A DNA stretch of 59,386 nucleotides from Succinivibrio faecicola (GTDB lineage: Bacteria > Pseudomonadota > Gammaproteobacteria > Enterobacterales > Succinivibrionaceae): the NCBI RefSeq assembly GCF_019448115.1, contig NZ_JAGFNY010000009.1, positions 1-59,386 of the forward strand, read 5' to 3'. Below, in pieces: positions 26,275 through 34,644 of this stretch. The notes beneath the pieces are model-generated. The model was not told where the DNA came from. It made no database searches and saw only the letters and a program-made list of their open reading frames with translations. The position numbers and the translations under genes were made by a program. Position 1 is the first letter of the stretch, and the number at the start of each line of letters is the position of its first letter.

Positions 26275-27621
26275 TTATTTTATCTTTTCAATGTTGGAAA
26301 AGATCACTTCCTGAGCTATATCAAGAGACTTTGTTAAAGTATCTCTATCAATATTCAAAGGAGGATTAAAGTATAGAATATCCCCTATTGGTCTTAAAAG
26401 TAAGCCATTTTTCATAGCATCCTGATAGATTGTGTAACCTAAGCGCAGATTTGAATCAAATGATTCTTTTGTATCTCTATCCTTCACTATTTCAATTGCA
26501 TTGATAAGACCAATGTGTCTGTGCTGACCTATATTCTCGTGAGATGCAAATCTTCTTTCAAACTCTTCTGAAAGCCATTTTGCATTTTCTGAAGCCTGAC
26601 TTACTACACTGCCTTCATTTAGAATATCTAAAACAGCATTTGCAGCAGCACATGCTAAAGGATTACCTGCATAGGTGTGAGAATGAACAAAAGCCTTCAT
26701 TTGACTGTAGTCAGCATAAAATGCCTTGTATACCTCATGTGTGGTACAAACAACAGACATTGGCATATATCCGCCTGTAATTGCCTTTGACAGACACATG
26801 ATGTCAGGAGTAATTTCTGCATGATCGCAGGCGAACATTTTGCCGGTTCTGAAAAATCCTGTTGCAATCTCATCTGCAATAAACAAAACACCATACTCTC
26901 TGCAAAGGTCATAAAGCCCTTTTAAATATTCCTTTGGATAGATCCTCATGCCGGCTGCGCCCTGTAAAATTGGCTCAACTATAAGAGCGCATAGCTCATG
27001 ACCATGTTTTTCAAAGAGTTTTCTTGCCTTTTGAAGAGTAGATTCAACATCTGTATTTCTGTACATATCAGGAACAGGAATATGAATATTATCCATCATC
27101 ATTGGCTTGTAAATCTTTGAATAAAGATCCATTGCACCTACAGAGAGTGCACCTATGGTTTCACCATGATAGTCCTCATCAAGACATGCAAAACGAACTC
27201 TTTTTGTCTGCCCTATCTGATGCTGATACTGGAAAGCGATTTTTAGAGCCATTTCAACACTTGATGATCCGTTATCTGCAAAGTTGAAATGCTCTATTCC
27301 CTTTGGAACGATTTTTAGGAGCTTTTCTACAAGTTCTATAGCGCCAGGATGTGTGAAATTTGCAAAAATCACATGCTCAAGCTCAAAAAGCTGCTTACTT
27401 ACAGAAGATGAAATCTCATCATTACAGTGACCTAATAGATTACACCACCAGGAACTTACAATATCAATGATTTCCCTGTTATCCTGAGTATAAAGAATAC
27501 ATCCTTTAGCTTTAGCAACCTCAACAGGAGGAAATGACTCATAATCTTTCATCTGAGCTGCAGGATGCCAGATATGAGCTCTGTCAAAATCTGCTCTTTG
27601 CTTTATTTCATTTGCATTCAT
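26275..27621 (-). CDS. bioA: adenosylmethionine-8-amino-7-oxononanoate aminotransferase
   Basis: A 448-residue class III PLP aminotransferase that makes 7,8-diaminopelargonate in biotin synthesis. I start at ATG 27621, where GGAAGA lies about ten bases upstream and the product begins MNANEIKQRADFDRAHIWHPAAQM, as in BioA. A longer frame to 27714 would run into bioD without a ribosome site. Signatures are SSWWCNLLGHC, FADNGSSSVEMALK, the FIADEIATGFFRTG block with the PLP-ring aspartate, and the PLP lysine in CLSKAITGGYMP. The gene overlaps the bioD end by 14 bases. bioB, bioF and bioC are not in the window. Confidence 0.95.
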   Translation of the reverse strand: MNANEIKQRADFDRAHIWHPAAQMKDYESFPPVEVAKAKGCILYTQDNREIIDIVSSWWCNLLGHCNDEISSSVSKQLFELEHVIFANFTHPGAIELVEKLLKIVPKGIEHFNFADNGSSSVEMALKIAFQYQHQIGQTKRVRFACLDEDYHGETIGALSVGAMDLYSKIYKPMMMDNIHIPVPDMYRNTDVESTLQKARKLFEKHGHELCALIVEPILQGAAGMRIYPKEYLKGLYDLCREYGVLFIADEIATGFFRTGKMFACDHAEITPDIMCLSKAITGGYMPMSVVCTTHEVYKAFYADYSQMKAFVHSHTYAGNPLACAAANAVLDILNEGSVVSQASENAKWLSEEFERRFASHENIGQHRHIGLINAIEIVKDRDTKESFDSNLRLGYTIYQDAMKNGLLLRPIGDILYFNPPLNIDRDTLTKSLDIAQEVIFSNIEKIK

Positions 27622-28285
27622 CAAAGTAATCTTCCATATTCTTATATCGCATAACAAGTTCCATTGAATTTTTGTAAACCACCGCGATGACTTTGTTTTG
27701 TGTAATCTTCTCAACCATGACTAGATTATCCTCATGCATGATATTGCCAGGCTCAAAATTGTTAAGAATTACGCCTTGAACCTTTATTCCATGCTCTTTT
27801 AGATAAAAAACTGTTAAAACAGTATGATTGATAGTACCAAGACCTGCATCTGCAACTACAACACAAGGAAGATTAAGCTCCTTTATGATGTCCTCATACA
27901 TGATCTTTTTATTATCCTCATAAACTACAGGACAAATAATTCCACCGGCACCTTCAGAGAGTACATAGTCATAGCATTGCTTTAATGAACCAAATGCTTC
28001 TTTTATCTTTTCCATTGATGCAAAGCGGTTTTCAAGCCTTGCTGCAAGATGTGGAGATAATGGTCTTTGATAAAGATATGACAGAAGCGTATTTTCATCC
28101 TGCAAAAGATCTGCACTGTCATGAACAAATCCTGCATCAGATGTTTTTACGCTTTTTGCACCACTGACTGCTGCCTTGTAGTAGGCAAGATTAAGATCTT
28201 TTTTTCTAAGATAGCGGGCAATCGCCGCACTAACATAGGTTTTACCGATATCTGTACCGGTACCTGTAACAAATAATCCTTTCAT
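27608..28285 (-). CDS. bioD: dethiobiotin synthetase
   Basis: A 225-residue ATP-dependent enzyme that closes the ureido ring on 7,8-diaminopelargonate using CO2, the step after BioA. The P-loop GTGTDIGKTYVSAA is at residues 7-20, followed by the YKAAVSG block with the catalytic lysine near residue 38, and SEGAGG near 112. It is transcribed with bioA. Only 40 bases separate its ATG from the stop of the flagellin gene upstream; they contain a perfect inverted repeat that covers the ribosome binding site AAGGAT. Confidence 0.94.
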   Translation of the reverse strand: MKGLFVTGTGTDIGKTYVSAAIARYLRKKDLNLAYYKAAVSGAKSVKTSDAGFVHDSADLLQDENTLLSYLYQRPLSPHLAARLENRFASMEKIKEAFGSLKQCYDYVLSEGAGGIICPVVYEDNKKIMYEDIIKELNLPCVVVADAGLGTINHTVLTVFYLKEHGIKVQGVILNNFEPGNIMHEDNLVMVEKITQNKVIAVVYKNSMELVMRYKNMEDYFDECK

Positions 28286-28313
28286 ACAATATCCTTTGAT
28301 TATGGATATTGTA
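28285..28313. promoter_or_regulatory. inverted repeat at the bioD translation start
   Basis: TACAATATCC and GGATATTGTA are perfect ten-base inverted arms separated by nine bases. On the minus strand the 3' arm contains the bioD ribosome binding site (AAGGAT) and touches the ATG; the 5' arm contains TACAAT, a possible -10. There is no T-run, so it is not a terminator. It may be an operator (a role played by BirA at bio genes) or an RNA hairpin that limits translation. The sequence does not match the E. coli BirA operator. Confidence 0.6.
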
Positions 28314-28325
28314 ACACTAAAGAAA

Positions 28326-29222
28326 TTAACCTTGCAGTAAAGATAGAATTATTGATTTACTCTGCATAATTCTTGGTATTAAGGATGCGCATACCTGCTG
28401 CTGAACGGTAAGTCTTGCAAGGTTTGCAGCCTCTTCAGCATAGTCAGTATCGCGTATTCTTGATCTTGCATCAGACAGATTCTCTTCCATGACACTATTT
28501 AGTCTTATGACACTTTCAAATCTGTTCTGAATACCGCCAAGCGTGCCTCTGTATGAATCAATACTGCCTATATATTTATCAATATCCTTTAAAAGATCCT
28601 GAGCATTTTGTGCTGATGTTAAGGAAAAAGATACATTTCCATTACCATCCTTTTTCACGAAACTTGCAGAGCTTAAATTTAAAGCTGTGCATAAACCAGA
28701 TAAAGAGAATCCGTTTTCTGTACCTGGAATTGAAATAACATCTCCTGCCTGACCTGAAACCAGAATATCAATGTTTCCATTTGCATTGAAAAGGCCTATA
28801 TCATTTCTATCAAGAATAGGAGAGCCTGCATATGTAGTCTTTTTAGCAATTCTTGTGATCTCAAGGCACAACTGCTTTACCTCTTCATCCATGGTCAATC
28901 TTTCAAAGGTTGCATATGTACCGTTTGCAGCTTGCAGGGCAAGCACTCTTATTCTCTGAAGCATATTGACGCTTTCGTCTAAAGCTCCTTCCATACACTG
29001 TGCAAGAGCAAGACCGTCATTTGCATTTCTGCGGCCCTGTTTGTAACCGTTGATCTGAGAGGTAAGTCTGTTGGCTATCTGAAAGCCGGCAGGATCATCT
29101 TTTGCTGAATTTATTCGAAAACCTGAGGAAAGACGCTTGTATACTGTGTCAAGCTGTGAAGTAACATTTGACATAGTTCTGTTTGCATGCATCAGTGAAA
29201 TATTAGTCAGATACAGCGCCAT
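28326..29222 (-). CDS. divergent flagellin (orphan, cysteine-containing)
   Basis: A 298-residue flagellin with the D0/D1 regions at both ends and almost no variable middle. The N-terminal conserved part includes RLSSGFRINSAKDDPAGFQIANRLTSQI (key SGxRINSAKDDPAG and IANR), and the C-terminal part includes NRFESVIRLN, NLSDARSRIRDTDYAEE. The last 25 residues (VCASLIPRIMQSKSIILSLLQG) differ from the usual LAQANQxPQxVLSLL ending. Four cysteines (76, 119, 178, 278) are unusual in flagellins. No other flagellar structural gene is adjacent. A sigma-28 promoter precedes it and GGAGAG lies eight bases before the ATG. Confidence 0.9.
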   Translation of the reverse strand: MALYLTNISLMHANRTMSNVTSQLDTVYKRLSSGFRINSAKDDPAGFQIANRLTSQINGYKQGRRNANDGLALAQCMEGALDESVNMLQRIRVLALQAANGTYATFERLTMDEEVKQLCLEITRIAKKTTYAGSPILDRNDIGLFNANGNIDILVSGQAGDVISIPGTENGFSLSGLCTALNLSSASFVKKDGNGNVSFSLTSAQNAQDLLKDIDKYIGSIDSYRGTLGGIQNRFESVIRLNSVMEENLSDARSRIRDTDYAEEAANLARLTVQQQVCASLIPRIMQSKSIILSLLQG

Positions 29223-29272
29223 ACCAAGTTCTCTCCGATAGATTATTATTATATTTTTTTGTTTATATACTT

Positions 29273-29299
29273 TTATCGGATAATTGAATTTTCACTTTA
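29273..29299 (-). promoter_or_regulatory. sigma-28 (FliA) promoter of the flagellin gene
   Basis: TAAA (29299-29296), exactly 15 bases, then TCCGATAA (29280-29273) on the minus strand matches the FliA consensus TAAA-N15-GCCGATAA at 11 of 12 positions. The ATG follows 50 bases downstream. Confidence 0.88.
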
Positions 29300-29417
29300 G
29301 AACTTTTTGATTTTTAGGAAGAATTTTTGTTTTTATCAGTAATAATTATCATATGCACTAGGATAAATACAGTTGCACAAACAGTGTTTTTTAGATCAAT
29401 GGCACTTTTTTTTGTAT

Positions 29418-29512
29418 TATAATTCTGTATGATATTTATGAATTCTAGCTAAAGCTTAATTCGTAATGATTTTTTCCTAGGTTATGCTTCGCTCTTGCGA
29501 AGCATTTTTTTT
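29418..29512 (+). ncRNA. candidate small RNA, about 80 nt
   Basis: In the gap between the flagellin (minus) and the lipoprotein gene (plus) there is a plus-strand terminator with no gene before it. It is ATGCTTCGC-TCTT-GCGAAGCAT plus eight T (29484-29512). A perfect TATAAT is at 29418-29423 with no good -35, and a first hairpin GAATT..AGCT-AA-AGCT.AATTC lies at 29440-29462. The simplest reading is a short two-hairpin RNA starting near 29430. It could also be the leader attenuator of the lipoprotein operon (start 29620). The remaining bases of the gap show nothing else. Confidence 0.4.
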
Positions 29513-29619
29513 ACATTGTCATAAAGTAAAAAAACGCACCTTTTGTAACGTATCATTTGTTCTGAGTCAAAGTTGCGTTATAATATTAAAAATTATTTTC
29601 CTACATTTACAAGATTGCT

Positions 29620-30096
29620 ATGAAACTGTTATTTAAGCTTTTTTTACTGTTCTTTTTTGCAATTAACATAAATGCCTGCAGCTCAGTTCCTGAAGGCGCC
29701 AGAAAAATGGATATCAGCATTGAGGATCTGTCTTTTGCAAATATCAACAATACTGAAGGTTTTAAAATATGCTTTAACGTACATCACAGCTCCTTTGAGC
29801 CAATGCCTTTAGAACAGATTAAAATTCAGGTTTTTGTAAACGGCAAGGAAGCAGCCTTATATACAGACAATGAAAAGAAATTATTACCAAACAGAATGAA
29901 CAACCGTTTTAATCTGTTTATTGATGCAAACAAACTATCATCTGTTGCAAAAAACAGTCTGAAAAAGACACCTATGCTTCAGATAAAGGCAAAAGCTATT
30001 GTAAGTCTGATTGTTGAAGATGATCTTGAAGATCCTGACAGCAAATTCAATCAGAGCGCAGAATATGAAGGAGTAATTCATGCCTCAGCTAACTAA
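29620..30096 (+). CDS. lipoprotein, LEA14-like
   Basis: A 158-residue exported protein. A hydrophobic leader ends in the lipobox INAC, with the lipidated cysteine at residue 20. The mature part (ISIEDLSFANINNTEGFKICF, then QIKIQVFVNGKEAA) looks like the beta-sandwich of LEA type 2 / LEA14 proteins, in which small lipoproteins of unknown role occur. That fold assignment is tentative. Residues after Cys20 are Ser-Ser, which favours outer-membrane location. Its end overlaps the next gene by 17 bases. Confidence 0.65.
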   Translation: MKLLFKLFLLFFFAININACSSVPEGARKMDISIEDLSFANINNTEGFKICFNVHHSSFEPMPLEQIKIQVFVNGKEAALYTDNEKKLLPNRMNNRFNLFIDANKLSSVAKNSLKKTPMLQIKAKAIVSLIVEDDLEDPDSKFNQSAEYEGVIHASAN

Positions 30097-30610
30097 TTCA
30101 GAATACAGAAGAAATTCATTTGAACCAAGAATAGCTGTTGTACAGCTTATTTTCGGTGTTATATATGCATTTGTTACAGTTATTGGTGTCTATCTTGCCT
30201 TTAAGGTAACACAAGCTGGCGGAAATGCGATTTTACAGTATTTCTTTGTTCTTCTGTTTGCAGTCATGGCAGGTAAATCCTTCTTCATTTTTGCAAATAC
30301 AAGAATTGCTCAGAATACTGGTGTTCATACAACCGCCACCGTTGAGAACATTATCCCAACACATGGCATTACCATCATTGAAGGTCAGCTTAACATGCCA
30401 GATGGTACCACACTGCCAATTGAAAGCAGATTTGCAGGCGAATCTGTTGCACATGAGTTAAAAAGATTTTTAGATGACAACAAAACCAAAAAACTTCCAG
30501 CTTTACTTGTAAACAAGGATACTAAAAGACCTAAGGGACAGTTCCTTGTAAAGACAAGAGCAGGTCATCTGAATACAGAATATCTAAACAGTTTGAAAAC
30601 AAATAAGTAA
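30080..30610 (+). CDS. hypothetical membrane protein, two membrane segments
   Basis: A 176-residue protein that I do not recognise. Two membrane segments at about residues 20-42 and 50-72 are followed by a soluble domain of about 100 residues rich in Thr and Lys ([19 protein letters not shown], then [20 protein letters not shown]). It overlaps the lipoprotein gene, so the two probably act together at the envelope. It ends 17 bases before asnS, which suggests a shared transcript. Confidence 0.65.
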   Translation: MPQLTNSEYRRNSFEPRIAVVQLIFGVIYAFVTVIGVYLAFKVTQAGGNAILQYFFVLLFAVMAGKSFFIFANTRIAQNTGVHTTATVENIIPTHGITIIEGQLNMPDGTTLPIESRFAGESVAHELKRFLDDNKTKKLPALLVNKDTKRPKGQFLVKTRAGHLNTEYLNSLKTNK

Positions 30611-30627
30611 TCGGGAATATAGACATT

Positions 30628-32028
30628 ATGAGTCTTTTAAGTACAAAAGAGATCCTATCAGGAAAAGCATTGGTAGGACAGGAAGTAACTCTTGCAGGCT
30701 GGATCCGTACAAGACGTGATTCAAAGGCAGGATTCTCATTTTTAGCTGTAAACGACGGTTCAGGTTTTGACAGCGTTCAGGTTATTGCAAACAACACTCT
30801 TGAAAACTATGAATCAGACGTTTTAAAACTTACAACATCATGCGGTGTTGTAGTTGACGGCATTGTTCAGGAGTCACAAGGTCAGGGCCAGAGCGTCGAG
30901 GTTGTAGCAAAGAAGATTGTTGTTACAGGCTTTGTTGAAGATCCTGATACCTATCCTATGTCTGCAAAGCGTCACTCAGTTGAATATCTGCGTGAATATG
31001 CACACCTAAGACCACGTACAAATCTTATGGGTGCAGTTATGCGTATCCGCAACACCCTTGCTTATGCTATTCATTCTTTCTTCCAGCAAAACGGTTTTAT
31101 GTGGGTTGCAACTCCACTTATCACAGGTTCTGACTGCGAAGGTGCAGGCGAGATGTTCACTGTTACAAACTTTGATCTGAACAATGTACCAAAAGATGAT
31201 AAGGGCAATGCAGACTTTTCAAAAGATTTCTTCGGCAAGCATACATATATGACTGTATCAGGTCAGCTAAACGTTGAAACCTATGCCTGCGCATTCTCAA
31301 AAGTTTATACATTCGGTCCTACATTCAGAGCTGAAAACTCAAATACAACACGTCATTTAGCTGAGTTCTGGATGATTGAGCCTGAAATGGCATTTACCGA
31401 TCTTAACGGCTGTGCTCAAACTGCAGAAAAACTTCTAAAGTATGTTTTCAAAGAGGTTTTAGAAAAGCGTGCTGATGATATGAACTTCATCGTACAGCGC
31501 GTTGATAAGGATGCAATCAGCCGTCTTGAGCATTTTATAAACTCTGACTTTGCTCAGGTTGACTATACAGATGCTATTGAAATTCTAAAGAATGCTGACA
31601 AGAAGTTTGAGTACCCTGTTGAGTGGGGTATCGATCTTCAGTCAGAGCATGAAAGATATCTTGCAGAAGAACACTTCAAGGCTCCTGTGGTTGTCAAGAA
31701 CTATCCAAAGGATATCAAGGCTTTCTATATGAAGCAGAATGATGATGGCAAGACTGTTGCTGCAATGGATGTTCTAGCTCCTGGTATTGGTGAGATCATT
31801 GGTGGTTCTCAGCGTGAGGACAGCCTTGAAAAACTTGATAAGAGAATGGATGAGCTTGGACTTAACAAAGACAGTTACTACTGGTATAGAGACTTGCGTC
31901 GCTATGGCTCAGTTCCACACTCTGGCTTCGGTTTAGGCTTTGAGAGACTGATTGTTTATATCACTGGTGTTGGTAACGTTCGTGATGCAATTCCATTCCC
32001 TCGTACACCACACAACGCTGAATTCTAA
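30628..32028 (+). CDS. asnS: asparaginyl-tRNA synthetase
   Basis: A 466-residue class II synthetase, the length of E. coli AsnRS, that charges tRNA-Asn. The N-terminal OB fold ([19 protein letters not shown]) precedes the catalytic domain. Motif 2 is [21 protein letters not shown] (near residue 231) and motif 3 is [10 protein letters not shown] near the C-terminus. A GGGAATAT ribosome site is 11 bases upstream. It ends with its own terminator before the trp leader. Confidence 0.97.
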   Translation: MSLLSTKEILSGKALVGQEVTLAGWIRTRRDSKAGFSFLAVNDGSGFDSVQVIANNTLENYESDVLKLTTSCGVVVDGIVQESQGQGQSVEVVAKKIVVTGFVEDPDTYPMSAKRHSVEYLREYAHLRPRTNLMGAVMRIRNTLAYAIHSFFQQNGFMWVATPLITGSDCEGAGEMFTVTNFDLNNVPKDDKGNADFSKDFFGKHTYMTVSGQLNVETYACAFSKVYTFGPTFRAENSNTTRHLAEFWMIEPEMAFTDLNGCAQTAEKLLKYVFKEVLEKRADDMNFIVQRVDKDAISRLEHFINSDFAQVDYTDAIEILKNADKKFEYPVEWGIDLQSEHERYLAEEHFKAPVVVKNYPKDIKAFYMKQNDDGKTVAAMDVLAPGIGEIIGGSQREDSLEKLDKRMDELGLNKDSYYWYRDLRRYGSVPHSGFGLGFERLIVYITGVGNVRDAIPFPRTPHNAEF

Positions 32029-32049
32029 TTGTGAATTCCAATAATTAAA

Positions 32050-32075
32050 GGCCAGAGCAATGCTCTGGCTTTTTA
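32050..32075 (+). terminator. terminator after asnS
   Basis: GGCCAGAGC-AAT-GCTCTGGC forms a perfect eight-pair stem, followed by six T. It isolates asnS from the trp leader. Confidence 0.93.
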
Positions 32076-32167
32076 GCTTATATAACAATTTGTGGCTCTT
32101 AAATGTAATCACTATTTGAAGATAATTTCACTAATTGAGAGCATTTTTTATTTTCAGAAAAATTTTC

Positions 32168-32197
32168 TTGATTTTTGCTATTTTCTAGGACTATTAT
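32168..32197 (+). promoter_or_regulatory. candidate promoter of trpEG
   Basis: TTGATT (32168-32173) and TATTAT (32192-32197) are 18 bp apart, about 30 bases before the leader peptide. A CTAG lies in the spacer, but no clear TrpR operator palindrome is present. Confidence 0.45.
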
Positions 32198-32228
32198 AAA
32201 AATAACTTGAAAAAAGGATATTTTTAAA

Positions 32229-32282
32229 ATGATTTTCTTTAATACAAACAAATCAGCTAAGTTATGGTGGTGCCTCGTTTAA
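32229..32282 (+). CDS. trpL: trp leader peptide 1 (17 aa, tandem Trp codons)
   Basis: The peptide MIFFNTNKSAKLWWCLV has two adjacent TGG codons at positions 13 and 14. AAGGA lies ten bases before the ATG. The stop codon lies beside the strand that takes part in the attenuator hairpins. This is the sensor of the trpEG attenuator: stalling at the Trp codons when Trp-tRNA is scarce favours the antiterminator. The length and design are those of enteric trpL; the sequence itself differs from E. coli. Confidence 0.93.
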   Translation: MIFFNTNKSAKLWWCLV

Positions 32283-32345
32283 TGCGGGGTTTTTGTGTTT
32301 GTATTTACAGATTTCTAAAAGGCCCGCAGATTGCGGGCCTTTTTC
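32283..32345 (+). terminator. trpEG transcription attenuator
   Basis: Four pairing segments can be seen. Segment 1 CCTCG (around 32274) pairs with segment 2 CGGGG (32285-32289). Segment 2 TGCGGG (32283-32288) can instead pair with segment 3 CCCGCA (32323-32328). Segment 3 with segment 4 makes the terminator GGCCCGCA-GAT-TGCGGGCC (32321-32339) followed by five T. This is the classical trp arrangement. Confidence 0.92.
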
Positions 32346-32362
32346 GTTATTAAGGACTTATT

Positions 32363-33868
32363 ATGAAAAATATAATTTTCGAAACAAAATACCTTAAAGC
32401 ACCTCATCTTTTTTATAAGGACTTTTGTAACAAGGAAAATACAATTCTATTTGAATCAGCTGAAATTGTAGATAAAAGCGGTGTACAGAGTCTTATTGGC
32501 TTATCAACAGCATTAAAAATTACCTGCGATGATTTGAAAGTTACTGTAAAGGCACTAAATGAAAACGGCACTGCTCTGTTAAAGCTGATATCAGATGATC
32601 TTAATATAACTACTTGTGACAGCTCTTTTTCAATTTGCTATACAAGACCTAGTAAAAATCTTGATGAATATTCAAGATTGAAGAGTGATGGTCCTTTTAG
32701 TGTACTACGTGTTCTGCAAAAACATATAAAGGATTGTAATGACATCTTTATTGGAGGTACCATTGCATTTGACTTTATAAACAATTATGAATACATAGGT
32801 GATGTTCCAAAAGGTGAAAATCCATGCTCTGACTACACATTCTATGTATTTGACGTTTCTGTAAGAGTAAACCATATTGAAAAGACAACAAAGGTAAATG
32901 CCTACATTTTTGCAGAAAATGCATACAAAGACACAGCTTTTACAGCTCTCTCCATAAAAGAGGCTTTAGATGATTTTGATAAAGAGGATACTCTTGATAT
33001 AAGCTTCAGTGTAAAGCCAGAGATTACCCCAGATCTAAATGATCAGGAATTTTCAAAAATCGTTTGTGCAATTAAAGAGCATATAATCAAAGGTGATGCG
33101 TTCCAGGTAGTTCCATCAAGAACATTCTCTCTTGACTGTAAAAATTCTTTACTTGCGTATACCTATCTTAAAAAACTCAATCCATCCCCTTATATGTACT
33201 TTATCCATGACGAGAACTTTACACTCTTTGGAGCCTCTCCTGAATATGCCGTACGCTATGAGGCTCATAACAGACAGGTTTCAATAAGTCCCATTGCAGG
33301 AACAAGAGCAAGAGGTCTTAACGCTGACGGTACTGTTAACAGAGAGCTTGATTCAAGAATCGAGCTTGAACTTAGAACAGACAGAAAAGAGGTAGCTGAA
33401 CATCTTATGCTAGTTGATCTTGCAAGAAACGATATTGCAAGAATCTCAAAGCCTGGCACAAGATATGTTGATAACATGCTGCATGTTGATAAATACCAGT
33501 CAGTTATGCATCTTGTATCAGATGTACATGGAACATTAAGAGACGATCTTGACGGACTGCATGCATACCTTGCATGCATGAACATGGGTACACTCTCAGG
33601 TGCACCAAAAATCAAAGCTCATGAGCTTATTTACAGATATGAAGGTAAAAAAAGAGGATCTTATGGCGGTACTGTATGCATTCTCTCAAATGATGGATCG
33701 CTAGACAGCTGTATTGCTATCAGATCAGCTTTCGTAAAAAATGATAAAGCCTACGTTCAGGCCGGATGCGGTGTGGTATTCGACTCAGATATCAGTGCAG
33801 AGTGTCTTGAGACAGTAAACAAGGCAAAGTCAGTATTAACAGCAATTACAATGGCAAAGGCAGAATAA
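32363..33868 (+). CDS. trpE: anthranilate synthase component I
   Basis: A 501-residue enzyme that converts chorismate to anthranilate with ammonia delivered by TrpG. The feedback block LFESAEIVDKSGVQSLIGLSTALKI corresponds to the LLES tryptophan site of enteric TrpE, so allosteric inhibition by Trp is likely. The catalytic domain has IKGDAFQVVPSR, PSPYMYFIH, SPIAGTRARG, DLARNDI, MGTLSGAPKIKA and QAGCGVV. It is the first structural gene after attenuator 1 and is separated from trpG by a single base. Confidence 0.97.
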   Translation: MKNIIFETKYLKAPHLFYKDFCNKENTILFESAEIVDKSGVQSLIGLSTALKITCDDLKVTVKALNENGTALLKLISDDLNITTCDSSFSICYTRPSKNLDEYSRLKSDGPFSVLRVLQKHIKDCNDIFIGGTIAFDFINNYEYIGDVPKGENPCSDYTFYVFDVSVRVNHIEKTTKVNAYIFAENAYKDTAFTALSIKEALDDFDKEDTLDISFSVKPEITPDLNDQEFSKIVCAIKEHIIKGDAFQVVPSRTFSLDCKNSLLAYTYLKKLNPSPYMYFIHDENFTLFGASPEYAVRYEAHNRQVSISPIAGTRARGLNADGTVNRELDSRIELELRTDRKEVAEHLMLVDLARNDIARISKPGTRYVDNMLHVDKYQSVMHLVSDVHGTLRDDLDGLHAYLACMNMGTLSGAPKIKAHELIYRYEGKKRGSYGGTVCILSNDGSLDSCIAIRSAFVKNDKAYVQAGCGVVFDSDISAECLETVNKAKSVLTAITMAKAE

Positions 33869-33869
33869 A

Positions 33870-34469
33870 ATGGCAACAATAATCTTCATAGATAATTTCG
33901 ATTCTTTTACATATAACCTTGTTGACGAATTCAGAGTATTAAATCATGAAGTACTGGTGTACAGAAATGATGCTGATATTGATTTTATCAGTAATCTTGC
34001 AAAGCAAAAGCAAGAGAATGGTGAAAAAGTACTTTTTGTTCTCTCACCAGGACCATCATCTCCATCAGATGCAAACAATCTAATTGGAATAATCAAAAGC
34101 AATCTTGGTAAATATCCTATGCTTGGAATCTGCCTTGGTCATCAGGCTTTAGGTCAGGTATTAGGCGGCAAGGTAGTAAGAGCAGATAAAATCGTACATG
34201 GAAAAAGCTCTATGATAAATCATGTCAATAAGATTTGCTTTTCAAATCTTCCAAATCCACTTAAGGTTGCAAGATATCACTCTCTTGTTGTAGAAGATCT
34301 GCCAGAGGATGTTGATGTTTTATCAAGTGTTGATAATATGTGTATGTCTCTATACAGCAAAAAGTACAATGTTTTAGGTTTTCAGTTTCATCCTGAATCT
34401 ATAATGTCTACCTATGGAAGAGTACTTTTAGATAACGCCATCACTTGTCTTATCGGAAAAAACATGTAA
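33870..34469 (+). CDS. trpG: anthranilate synthase component II (glutamine amidotransferase)
   Basis: A 199-residue class I glutamine amidotransferase that supplies ammonia to TrpE. The catalytic cysteine is in LGICLGHQALGQ (near residue 88), and the His-Glu pair in FQFHPESIMS (near 173). The N-terminal FIDNFDSFTYNLVDEF and SPGPSSPSDA blocks are typical. It is a free subunit; in E. coli it is fused to TrpD. It could also serve PabB, as some TrpG proteins do. The gene is followed by 272 bases that hold the second trp attenuator. Confidence 0.95.
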   Translation: MATIIFIDNFDSFTYNLVDEFRVLNHEVLVYRNDADIDFISNLAKQKQENGEKVLFVLSPGPSSPSDANNLIGIIKSNLGKYPMLGICLGHQALGQVLGGKVVRADKIVHGKSSMINHVNKICFSNLPNPLKVARYHSLVVEDLPEDVDVLSSVDNMCMSLYSKKYNVLGFQFHPESIMSTYGRVLLDNAITCLIGKNM

Positions 34470-34525
34470 AACTGTTTCAATTTGGTGCAGATTAGCTACT
34501 GTAATAAAATAAATTTAGATTTTTG

Positions 34526-34553
34526 TTTACAGCAGATAAATTTTGAGTAATAC
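34526..34553 (+). promoter_or_regulatory. candidate promoter of trpDCFBA
   Basis: TTTACA (34526-34531) and TAATAC (34548-34553) are 16 bp apart, within the trpG-trpD gap and about 38 bases before the second leader peptide. It would give the second trp block its own start. Read-through from trpG is also possible since no terminator lies directly after trpG. Confidence 0.4.
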
Positions 34554-34590
34554 TGCTATCAAAAGATATTTTCACGGAATTAAATTTAAA

Positions 34591-34644
34591 ATGACATTTT
34601 TCAATACAAACAATTCAGCTAAGTTATGGTGGTGCCTCGTTTAA
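34591..34644 (+). CDS. trpL: trp leader peptide 2 (17 aa, tandem Trp codons)
   Basis: The peptide MTFFNTNNSAKLWWCLV differs from leader peptide 1 at a few N-terminal positions only; the SAKLWWCLV end, with TGG TGG, is identical at the DNA level. CGGA lies about 12 bases upstream. Preservation of the reading frame and of the Trp codons shows that this copy is still under selection. Confidence 0.93.
   Translation: MTFFNTNNSAKLWWCLV

Noticed and set aside
27622-27714. N-terminal extension of BioA
   Set aside because: It is read from within bioD, has no ribosome site and has no counterpart in BioA proteins.
32168-32230. TrpR operator upstream of trpEG
   Set aside because: Only a single CTAG is present; the symmetrical ACTAGTT/AACTAGT arms of the known operator are absent.
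33265-33615. Antisense frame of 116 codons in trpE
   Set aside because: It mirrors the conserved catalytic region of TrpE and has no independent support.
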